Positions 56,561 to 64,000 of a DNA stretch of 64,000 nt are shown piece after piece. The notes beneath the pieces were generated by a model, which did not search any database, was not told the origin of the DNA, and saw nothing but the letters and a program-made list of their open reading frames with translations. Origin of the DNA: Aspidapion aeneum (Eukaryota; Arthropoda; Insecta; Coleoptera; Brentidae). Both the position numbers and the translations under genes were made by a program. The stretch is taken from NCBI GenBank assembly GCA_963576565.1, contig OY755038.1, forward strand, positions 177,126,438 through 177,190,437, in the 5' to 3' direction. Each line of letters opens with the position of its first letter. Position 1 is the stretch's first letter.

Positions 56561-57396
56561 CTAAGTATTGCGAAAACTCACGATTAATCGTGAGATTACA
56601 CGATTTTGGAAAGTATCTTACGATTTCACGAATTACGTAGCGTTTCTCACGATTTTTGTATTTTACGTCATATTTTAATTAAAATTAATTTATTACCACA
56701 AATATATGCTTCGTGGTTCAGACTCTCGCTGCTACTCTACTGGATTATTTTCATTGCATTGAAATTCGGGGAAGTCCCGAACTTCGAACATTGCTGGATC
56801 AGTTCCGCGATATCGCGATCGCGCGGGCAGTAGTTGTTTGTTTCAAAATAGTTTCACCGATTAGGCAAGGGCTTTTGTTTGCAGTTAGTTCATATTGCGG
56901 TGTTTGTCTGAAGATGTCTGATAGTAGTGATTGTGAAGAATCTGTTCATGAATCCGAATTCCTCCATCATAAAAAGAAAAAAGTCCCTTATCAACAAAAA
57001 TATAAAACTAACTGGGAAAAGGAATGGAAATTAATACATGCTATGATTTTGACATAGGTATTAATATGATTCAAAAAATCTAGGAACTAAAGAAGTGTCT
57101 TTAAATAAAAATGATGATTCGAGCGATTCCGACTAACTATGTTAGCCAGAGGCTTCTTGGGGGGGCCTGAATTTGAAGCTATTTTTTGTGTTTCTTCATG
57201 AAATATGTGGAAAATATGTAAAAAAATCTAAGGCTATATACCATATACATATAAATATAAATTTCTTTTTGCTTTTTTTAAACTTTTATTTATTCCTTCT
57301 CTATTTTGATCTCTTTTTAAAACTTTTTAAAATCTCACGATTTCTCACGATTTTTAATATAAAATTTAAATATCTTGGAACATTTTGGCAACACTG
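56561..57396 (+). mobile_element. hAT element, internally deleted, with exact 8-bp target duplication
   Basis: CTGGGGCG lies on both sides (56553-56560 and 57397-57404). The right terminus, read inverted, is CAGTGTTGCCAAAA; the left, CTAAGTATTGCGAAAA, is its diverged partner. Subterminal CACGATT motifs are clustered near both ends. The element is 836 bp. Coding remnants at 56913-57137 show it derives from a longer gene-bearing element. Confidence 0.9.
56913..57137 (+). pseudogene. Truncated hAT-associated ORF (N- and C-terminal pieces)
   Basis: From ATG at 56913 the frame starts MSDSSDCEESVHESEF and continues with a KKKKVPYQQKYKTNWEKEW segment, then stops at 57057. The KYxxxWEKE form is typical of the region just before the zinc finger in proteins linked to hAT/ZBED transposons. 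A later piece near 57080-57137, in another frame, ends NKNDDSSDSD and a stop, like an acidic C-terminal tail. The zinc finger, the RNase-H-like catalytic core and the dimerisation domain are missing, so the piece encodes no transposase activity. The identification is by resemblance only. Confidence 0.6.
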
Positions 57397-57404
57397 CTGG
57401 GGCG

Positions 57405-58167
57405 GCTAAATATGAAAATAAAGATCATTTTCTGCTGTTTTAGGCAGTTGCTTATAAGATTCCACAGACGCAAACTGTCAATTTTTTTAAACAAAACTGG
57501 TAAACAAGAAGAAAATATATTTTTCATTATTTTTAAGTTATCAAATGTATGTATATTATCAAAAATCTACATATTTTTATTAAAAACATTCCAATGTCAA
57601 ATTAAAGAAAAATTAATATTTCAGTGCCCAAGTATTTTTTTGTTAAAATGAAATTACATAGCTGCTGATAGTTGCTATAGATGTTAATTTTGTTCATTTT
57701 GCATCTAAAGGTATTCTACCTTGATGATTTTGCATAAATTTAAACAAAACCTTTCATTTGTAAAACTTTTAGGTTTTTTTAGGTAGTAAAGGTGTAGGTA
57801 ATCACATACTGCTAGTTAGTTACTTTCTGTTCTTCATCAATATTTTTTTACTCAAAAAATGTTTTAATTATTCATGTTTTGGTGAAAAGTGAAAATAAAA
57901 ATTACCAGAAACCTTATTCTTACCAAAATTACTGTTTTTGTAGAATCACCCATACCTAAACATTTATAGACAAACATGATATATATTCATGCATGTCTGT
58001 AGGGATATTCTCTAAAGACATGAAGGAAGTCACCCTAATACCACCAAAAATGTTAAATTATTGTTAAATTTTTTTTATTTTTTACCACCAATCCCCTTGA
58101 TGACCTTATCTATTGGAAAATAAAAAGGAAACATACTTTTGAGGGGCTTGTATATGATTGTCATATA
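57405..58167. other. Stretch without recognised gene
   Basis: AT-rich; the 88-residue open frame at 57385 crosses the hAT boundary and is not considered a gene. Confidence 0.45.
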
Positions 58168-58336
58168 CAGTCGAACCTCTATAACTCGAACCTGAAGGGA
58201 CAACCAAAACAGTTCGAGTTATAGAAACTCTAGTTACATAGGTTAAAATACATGTAAAAAGTGCAGGGACCGCTTAAAAGGTTCGAGTTATAGAGGGGTT
58301 CGAGTTATAGAGGTTCGAGTTAGAGAGGTTCGCCTG
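58168..58336. mobile_element. pogo/Tigger-like MITE (169 bp) with TA target
   Basis: The left end CAGTCGAACCTCTATAACTC and the right end GAGTTAGAGAGGTTCGCCTG are inverted repeats of the CAGTCGAACCTC form known for pogo-type Tc1/mariner elements. TA lies on each side. The GTTCGAGTTATAGAGG sequence is repeated three times at the right end. Confidence 0.85.
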
Positions 58337-58993
58337 TATTAAACCTACTAAAATTCTTAAATTTTTGTAACCTAAAATGATGTTTTTAAATAAATAAAAA
58401 GTAGTGAGTAGGCACTTACTACTTTTTATTCTTTTTTCTCCCTGAAATGTTTATTTCTTTTAACTTTTTGTTTATATATTGTTAAGGTTATGTTATAAGG
58501 TGTTCTTTTGTAATTAAATTTGTTCTTAACTGTTGTGTTTAATTTAGGAAAACAATGTTACTCCTTATAAAAAGTTCTGCATGTTCTGAAATCTAAAATA
58601 CCATTATCAGATATAAAAATTTATTAGTCAAATGCTAGATTTGTAAAAAAACATAAATTTTGTACAAGAGTAAATTAGACCTATATTTTTGACAATACCA
58701 ACTGTTCTAATTAAAAAGAGGTGATCAAAACTAAAAACCACATTTAAATTAGTATTTTTTCTTTTTCAAGACATTTTCTTTTCTTCCCAAGTTGAAAAAT
58801 TTTTACTTGGACCCCCAGTAAGGGGTCCAATTACAAAATATCTTCAGAACTTTTTACACCCAGGTAGCAATCTAGCATGTTTGAAAGGTCTTTAAAATAC
58901 CTTTAAAATGAAAATAATGTAATTTTTACTATATACATTTTACAAAATGATACCTTGTTTGAAAGGTATTTTAATGACCTTTGAAACAAGCCT

Positions 58994-58995
<2 letters not shown>

Positions 58996-59045
<50 letters not shown>

Positions 59046-59049
59046 TGTC

Positions 59050-59085
<36 letters not shown>

Positions 59086-59120
59086 TGTCTTCTATATATA
59101 TATATATATATATACAGTGT

Positions 59121-59155
<35 letters not shown>

Positions 59156-59160
59156 TGTCT
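58996..59160. repeat. (TA)n microsatellite carrying four ACAGTGTCTT spacers
   Basis: TA runs alternate with TACAGTGTCTTCTATA at about 59040, 59080, 59113 and 59151. The spacer unit is almost invariant while TA lengths vary. The YIYIY open frames on both strands are artefacts. Confidence 0.9.
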
Positions 59161-59196
59161 TAAACATGTTACGAAAATTAGTGAAATCAAGTAATA

Positions 59197-59516
59197 TACA
59201 GGGTGGTTTAGTAGGTTGTTTTAATAAAAAGTGTTAACAGTAAAGTAAGGTACTATGTTTTAAGAGATATCAGAAAAATTTGTTTAGAATTAAAAGTTAC
59301 AACCACAAATTTTCAATTTTCAGAAAAATCAGCCTAAAATTGTCTAAACAAAATTTCCATAATAGACTAAAAATTTAGAGTTGGCTGATTTTTCTGAAAA
59401 TTAAGAATATGCCGTAATTTTTGAATCTAAACAACTCTTTATTAGATTTTCCAATATCTTTTAAAACAAAGATATTTTACTCTTTTCATCAAATTAGCCT
59501 ACTAAACCACCCTGTA
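59197..59516. mobile_element. TACAGGGTG-type MITE (320 bp)
   Basis: Ends TACAGGGTGGTTTAGTAGG and CCTACTAAACCACCCTGTA are inverted repeats with one base shift at most. Pairing extends through TTTTAAGAGATATCAGAAAA-type blocks. The interior contains a second inverted pair around CAGAAAAATCAGCC and GGCTGATTTTTCTG. Confidence 0.9.
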
Positions 59517-59581
59517 GATTAATTGATTTCATTAATTTTTTTAACATCTTAGTTTCAGACCAAGCACTCAATCTGTAGACA

Positions 59582-59618
<37 letters not shown>

Positions 59619-59632
59619 TACCCTCCCACATA

Positions 59633-60628
59633 GCACAATCATGTGTTTAACACATAAAAAAGGCATGAGCAAAAAAAAACGTTGATTTTAAAAGCTGCTA
59701 GAAAAAACGTTTATTTCATATATGAAAACAAGCTTAATAGGTAATTCATTAACGTTATAAAAAATAACGTTGCTAAAAACTGTGTTGTAATAACGTCATT
59801 ATCAAATTAAAACAGCAATGTTTTTACGTTAGTTTCAAGTAATTGTTATCAATGTTAAAATCACATTACACACACGCCTTTTCTACACGAATTTTAAAAC
59901 GCGACTTGCATGGCTTTTCTACCGAATATTTTTGAGATTTTACTAGCAGCAGCGCCGCCTATTGTCTGCATTTTTCACTTTGGCGAAATCTATCAGGCAG
60001 TGCTTTGGCCTCTAAACTCCAAAAACCTGTTAAGGAACTGATCCCTGATCCTTCACGGTCACGACGCATCTGTTATTAACCTGTTAAAGACACATTAATA
60101 TTCTGTGAAAGTGTTTACTGTTAAAAAAATCTTGTTTAGCTTTAAAAAAAAACATAATGTATATAAATAAATATATAGATATTTTGTCTTGCCTTTAGCA
60201 CCATCTTTAAAATGGTCTTAAAGTGTTGTAGTCTTAAACTAGTGAACTTTTATAACTTCCTTTCACATCTCTTTTAAGTTAAAAAAATGTTATTAAAAAA
60301 ACCTGACCAAAAAAGGTGCAGAAAGTTTGTAGGTTTTACAAGTCTTATCTAGTGGCATTTTAGAACATGTTGTGGAGGACTTTTCAAGTGTGAATTTGGT
60401 ACATGAAAATATTGTTGGTAAAAAACAAGTTATATACACAGCACCAGAAACTTCAGCAAAAACTACATTTTTATAGCTTGATTTCTTCTTGTTTTTAAGT
60501 TATCTTTAAGCATGTACATTTAACAAAATAAATATTACATGGTATGAGGTTGTTTTCAAGTAAAAAAAAACTTTGTTATTTTTGTTCACATTAATTTAAT
60601 GTTGATGTGATTTTTGTGCTATGTGGGT
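59633..60628. mobile_element. Non-autonomous DNA element of about 1 kb
   Basis: CCCACATAGCACAATCATGTG at the left and GATTTTTGTGCTATGTGGG at the right are inverted repeats, the outer 13 bases being perfect. No transposase frame lies between. It sits close to the 3' end of nito. Target duplication was not resolved. Confidence 0.72.
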
Positions 60629-61205
60629 TGGTGTTCAAAGTTCTCACTACAACCAGATTGTTTTATGATTTTCAAAACTTAATTAAGAAAAAATAAGACC
60701 AAGGAATTTACCCAATATGCATAATTAATGTTTAGTTTGCATATTCTGCAAAGATGTATTTTAGTAGATTTCTTTTTGGTTTTATTTTGATTTTTGTACA
60801 CATTTTTAGCATCTTTACATTTTTTATTTAAATTTGTTATATAACTTTTGTTATGTTTTTTATTAAATTCTACAATTCAAATTAATAAAATGAATTACTA
60901 ATTAATCATTTAAAAGGGTTTAAAAGCACCTTTAAAACAAGCTCTCCCATGTCTATATATTTCAAAAATATACTTATAGCACAAAGACTATTAATCAAAA
61001 AAATTTAATTTTTAATTTTTTCCATAAGTTTATGAAAAATCATCAAAATCCCAGAGGATCTAAAATATAACAAAACCTCTTGTACCAAAAACCATAAAAA
61101 TTAATTGATTTGATATGAAGTGAGTATTAAGTTTGAATATGACCATACCTTAGGTTGAGGCTAAAAATATTGTAAATAAAGATGTATATATAAAAAATAA
61201 AATAT
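60629..61205 (-). other. Putative nito 3' UTR
   Basis: AT-rich sequence downstream of the nito stop. TTTATT on the plus strand near 60824 gives AATAAA in nito orientation and is a candidate polyadenylation signal; others exist, so the end is uncertain. Confidence 0.45.
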
Positions 61206-63365
61206 TTAAGCTGTACCACCACGTACCACTACTATAATCAAGTGATCTTCTTTGATAGCCTCATCAGATAAATTCGGGCAAGATCTTTTCAGTAACTCTG
61301 TAGAAAATGGACATGGTGGGAATGAGTACAATACACCAGTAGCTTCAGTTTCCTTGTTTAATAGAGAAATTACTCCAGCAGCTTCTTTCTGTTTCAAATA
61401 AGATACCAAATTTCTTAAAGGCCTGGTTTGTACATTTACATCATCATTTGAAACTGAAGCAGTAGACCCAGCAAGACCCAAAAATATTGCATGAGAGGTT
61501 GCACTCTGAATTCTTTTTTGGACATCTTCCAATTTTGGAGGATCTAATCTTAATCTTTGAGTGATTCTCAGTTGATGTTTCCCTTCTTCATCTTTCATAA
61601 GACTTTCAACAATATCTGTGTCACCTTCCATAAGGTGAAATTTAGCTGGAAACAGTGAGTTTTTAAGAATCAATGCCCCCTGCCAAACTGTGGTGCATTT
61701 TCTAGCCACTTCTGGTAATGTGCGACTGGATGCCAGAAGTCCAGCCCTGCGTGAACCACTATCAGTATCTGAATCAGGGGTTCTTCTTGGTGATCGAGAC
61801 CTAGATCTATCCAAACGAGAGCCAGACCGTCTATTAAACTCTCCATCACGTCTTCCCCAGTCATCTTCATATCCTCCAGGATATGGTCCTCTACTAGTAG
61901 CTCTGCGTTCTGGGTAAGGAAGAGGTCTGTCATATGGTCTTTGCTCATAGTCATAATCATAGGGCTCAGGTCTTCTGTAATCTGCTCCACCAGCAACTTG
62001 ATCACCATAAGGAGGTTTGGGTCTGTATGGAACTCCTGGAGCAACATCAGCAAAATCAGTTCTTAATCTTTTATCTGCTCCTCCAAGTGGAAATCCTCTC
62101 ATTTCTTTAACTGCTGCTGTAGCTGCATCAATGCTATCATAAAGAATATAAGCTTGATTATCGCCTTTAGTATATTCAATTTTTTTGATAGCACCAAACC
62201 TGTCAAATTCTCTTTCAAGTTGTGTGACTGAAGTCCAAGTGCCCAAACCTCCAATCCAAATTTTGGTTGTTGGGCTTGCCTTACCATACCCTATTTTACA
62301 TTGGAATTTACCAATATATTGTCCTGATAATTCTACTTTAGCTCTGTGAGCCATGTCAAGAGTGCTAAATCTAACAAAAGCGAAAGCATTTCCAGTTCCT
62401 GGTGGAGGTCTTTTAATATCAATGTCCTCAACCACCCCATATCTACTAAAGATTCTTCTTAATTCTTCCTCAGTAATATTTATTTCTAAATTACCAGAAA
62501 AAAGTGTACGAGTCGCTAAAGGATCATCCTCTGGTGGAACATGATGCAAATAGTTTGGAAATTTATCTTTCTTGATTTCTTTGTCAAAATGAGGGCGAGG
62601 GCCCATATGACGAGGTGGAGGACCTCCATAATGACCTGGAGGCATGTGTGGAGGACCATGATGCATGGGAGGTCTTGGCATATACTCTCGAGGCATGGGC
62701 ATCATATCCCTTCTATATGGGTCATGATGCATAGGCATACCTGGAGGAGGACCATATCCTGGAGGACGTTCATATCGTTCAATGGGTCTCATGCGCTCAG
62801 GAGATCTAGGAGGATAATAGGGTCTATCATACTCTGGTGTAATTGATCGTGGCCGACTGCGATACACCTCAGTAGTCCTAGGTACCTCATAAACTGCTTC
62901 AACCAAAGCTACTTTATCATAAATTATAATACGGGGTTTAGCATGCTTGGCATCTCGAGCATCTTCAGGGTCCCTAAAGCAAACATATGCAACCCGTTCA
63001 TCAACATCATGAGTAACTCGAATTGTCAAATCACCAAATTTTTTATATTCACGATACAAGGTGTCTTTAATGACCTCATCACTAGCTTTTGGATGCAGAG
63101 CACTTACACAAAGAACCTTGTAAGGAAAAGATCTGCTGTCATGACGCGAATACTCCTCTCGGCGAGGGGAGCCATAGCGGCCTCGAGGACTAGGAGACCG
63201 GCCACGACTGGCGCGTCTACGCATTCTGTCATCGTCAGAACTGTCATCATAGCGCCCCATGCTGGAGCGAGAGCGCTTGGTTCGTGGGGGTGTGTCCCTA
63301 TCAATACTTCTTTTCATAGTGGTATTAGGCACCCTTACTGTAATGCGGTCCTTGCCAGTGATCAT
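61206..63365 (-). CDS. nito: Spenito (RBM15-family SPEN protein)
   Basis: The single-exon frame encodes 719 residues. The start chosen is the ATG at 63363-63365 (MITGKDRITV); an in-frame TGA lies nine bases upstream. In order: an arginine/serine-rich N-terminus (about 1-80); RRM1 (about 83-160, VLCVSALHP and VAYVCF); a proline/methionine/histidine-rich linker; RRM2 (about 286-362, RTLFSGNL and AFAFVRF); RRM3 (about 367-440, KIWIGGLG and QAYILYD); an RS-rich linker (about 505-535); and the SPOC domain (about 548-719). This is the complete short SPEN architecture. Drosophila Spenito is known to be a nuclear component of the m6A methyltransferase complex, recruiting it to RNA, and acts in Wingless signalling and Sex-lethal splicing. 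No lesion is seen; the codons are less AT-biased than the surrounding DNA. Confidence 0.96.
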   Translation of the reverse strand: MITGKDRITVRVPNTTMKRSIDRDTPPRTKRSRSSMGRYDDSSDDDRMRRRASRGRSPSPRGRYGSPRREEYSRHDSRSFPYKVLCVSALHPKASDEVIKDTLYREYKKFGDLTIRVTHDVDERVAYVCFRDPEDARDAKHAKPRIIIYDKVALVEAVYEVPRTTEVYRSRPRSITPEYDRPYYPPRSPERMRPIERYERPPGYGPPPGMPMHHDPYRRDMMPMPREYMPRPPMHHGPPHMPPGHYGGPPPRHMGPRPHFDKEIKKDKFPNYLHHVPPEDDPLATRTLFSGNLEINITEEELRRIFSRYGVVEDIDIKRPPPGTGNAFAFVRFSTLDMAHRAKVELSGQYIGKFQCKIGYGKASPTTKIWIGGLGTWTSVTQLEREFDRFGAIKKIEYTKGDNQAYILYDSIDAATAAVKEMRGFPLGGADKRLRTDFADVAPGVPYRPKPPYGDQVAGGADYRRPEPYDYDYEQRPYDRPLPYPERRATSRGPYPGGYEDDWGRRDGEFNRRSGSRLDRSRSRSPRRTPDSDTDSGSRRAGLLASSRTLPEVARKCTTVWQGALILKNSLFPAKFHLMEGDTDIVESLMKDEEGKHQLRITQRLRLDPPKLEDVQKRIQSATSHAIFLGLAGSTASVSNDDVNVQTRPLRNLVSYLKQKEAAGVISLLNKETEATGVLYSFPPCPFSTELLKRSCPNLSDEAIKEDHLIIVVVRGGTA

Positions 63366-63650
63366 ACGCACTCACCACCACACCACCATAAACACAATGG
63401 ACGACACTCCGGGTTGATGCACGGCACTGCCCACCTGAAAACACAAGGCAAAACACTCGTTTGAAACATAATCAAGCACTAAATTCTAAACTAATCAATT
63501 AATTATAAAACAAACATACTTTACAAACTACACAAACACTGTGTAACAGCCAATTCTCCTATCAAAATCCTGAAAAACGCACAAAAATTATAACATCAAG
63601 TAAAATGCGATTTCAAAATGGCGAAAAGTTGCCAACAATACGGGCACAGA
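63366..63650 (-). other. nito 5' UTR with probable introns
   Basis: On the minus strand TTTTCAG ends at 63435, just before GTGGGCAGTGCC, and is a good acceptor. A donor GTATGT lies at 63514-63519. Further upstream, CGTTTTTCAG near 63573 is another acceptor. At least one UTR intron is therefore likely. Exon limits are by consensus only. Confidence 0.6.
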
Positions 63651-63710
63651 ATAGGGAACAAGAAGGGAGCATTATGCAACGTTGCCGTTTAGTTCAGTTC
63701 AGTTCAGTCT
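63600..63710. promoter_or_regulatory. nito promoter region, possibly bidirectional
   Basis: CAAAATGGCGAAAAG at 63615 contains an ATGGCG motif of the YY1/Pho type. AGTTCAGTTCAGTTCAGTC at 63691-63709 contains three TCAGT initiator-like units, the last TCAGTC matching the arthropod initiator on the plus strand. No TATA box was seen. Confidence 0.45.
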
Positions 63711-63759
63711 TCTTTTGTGGCTTTGCTTCTTTCTGAAGCAATGTGCCAGTCACTAGACG
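63700..63759 (+). CDS. Possible divergent first exon
   Basis: An ATG at 63741 in a good context (GAAGCAATG) is followed by six full codons (MCQSLD) and a G, then a consensus donor GTAAGATC at 63760. An initiator-like cluster lies some 40 bases upstream. This arrangement is that of a short first coding exon transcribed away from nito. The remaining gene would be beyond the window; no homology can be judged from six residues. Confidence 0.35.
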
Positions 63760-64000
63760 GTAAGATCACAGGATTGTCTGGCTATTTGCCACCTGAAATC
63801 TGTATTTCTCTTTTTGTTTTGTTTTTTTCTATTTTTTGTTCTCTTTTTCTTTCTTGTCTCTTGTTAGTTTTCTTTTCTGTGTGTACAGTTTCTTTCTTCT
63901 TTTGTTTCTTCTTAATCCAGCTTATATCTTCCTTCTTGTTTTTTTTTATGTTTCTTCTAGATTTCTACTGCGTTTTTGTATATCTTGCTTCCAACGTTAC
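63760..64000 (+). other. Pyrimidine-rich stretch, possibly first intron of the divergent gene
   Basis: From 63800 the plus strand is made largely of T and C (TTTCTTTCTTGTCTC-type text). No exon is recognised. It is consistent with an intron or non-coding upstream region. Confidence 0.4.

Noticed and set aside
58940..59167. YIYIYI open frames
   Set aside because: Translation of a TA microsatellite.
63104..63304. Second minus-strand frame and the 173-residue plus-strand frame over the nito N-terminus
   Set aside because: Both are shadows of the nito coding sequence; the SPEN frame explains the region.
63366..63371. Extension of nito by two codons to a GTG
   Set aside because: GTG is not a normal eukaryotic start; the ATG at 63363-63365 follows directly and an in-frame TGA lies just upstream.

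Overview
This window is eukaryotic nuclear DNA from an insect-like arthropod. It is AT-rich, intron-bearing and dominated by transposable elements. Two host genes are recognised with confidence. The last two exons of UBXN6 (a UBX-domain cofactor of the p97/VCP ATPase) lie on the + strand at 5770-11831. A complete single-exon coding sequence of spenito (nito, an RBM15-type protein with three RRMs and a SPOC domain) lies on the - strand at 61206-63365, with a spliced 5' UTR. A THAP zinc-finger first exon (38024-38170) and a possible divergent first exon beside the nito promoter (63700-63759) are less certain. No rRNA, convincing tRNA or CRISPR was seen. The species cannot be fixed from the sequence.

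Layout. 1-600: tail of a non-LTR retrotransposon RT. 1120-1659: hAT-type element. 3365-4287: collapsed Gypsy remnant. 4300-4790: interspersed repeat with a (GTCT)n tract. 5770-11831: UBXN6 exons separated by a 5.7 kb intron holding palindromes, a tandem array and a 1.2 kb foldback. 13.2-17.0 kb: four inverted-repeat elements. 17.9-20.4 kb: tandem arrays. 20.5-25.2 kb: decayed errantivirus-like (Gypsy with env) element on the - strand. 25.6 kb: hAT MITE. 26.1-32.7 kb: a MITE split by a Gypsy element with both LTRs and an exact 4-bp target duplication. 33-38 kb: tandem duplication and a 3.7 kb inverted repeat made of opposed 127-bp arrays. 39.0-45.2 kb: a MITE beside a 5.5 kb foldback with a nearly perfect 970-bp internal tandem duplication. 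45.2-49.3 kb: more arrays, including a 10-bp minisatellite element. 49.35-51.34 kb: two tandem copies of a palindrome-bounded element. 52.9-55.5 kb: a second large foldback interrupted by another insertion. 55.6-60.6 kb: Harbinger-like, hAT, pogo-like and other inverted-repeat elements. 61.2-64 kb: nito and its promoter.

The main result is how exactly many elements can be delimited by target duplications: CTGGGGCG, ACGTAAAC, CTTAGAAT, ATAC and TAA. Several otherwise different repeat families also share one module: a (GTCT)n tract, an ATAACTC/AAAACCGC block, and a core resembling GATGAAATTTGGTATACATA. That shared module is the best candidate here for something not explained by ordinary repeat annotation. 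A microinversion between the two LTRs of one Gypsy copy is a second unusual observation. All coding retroelements are broken. They are described as remnants only.
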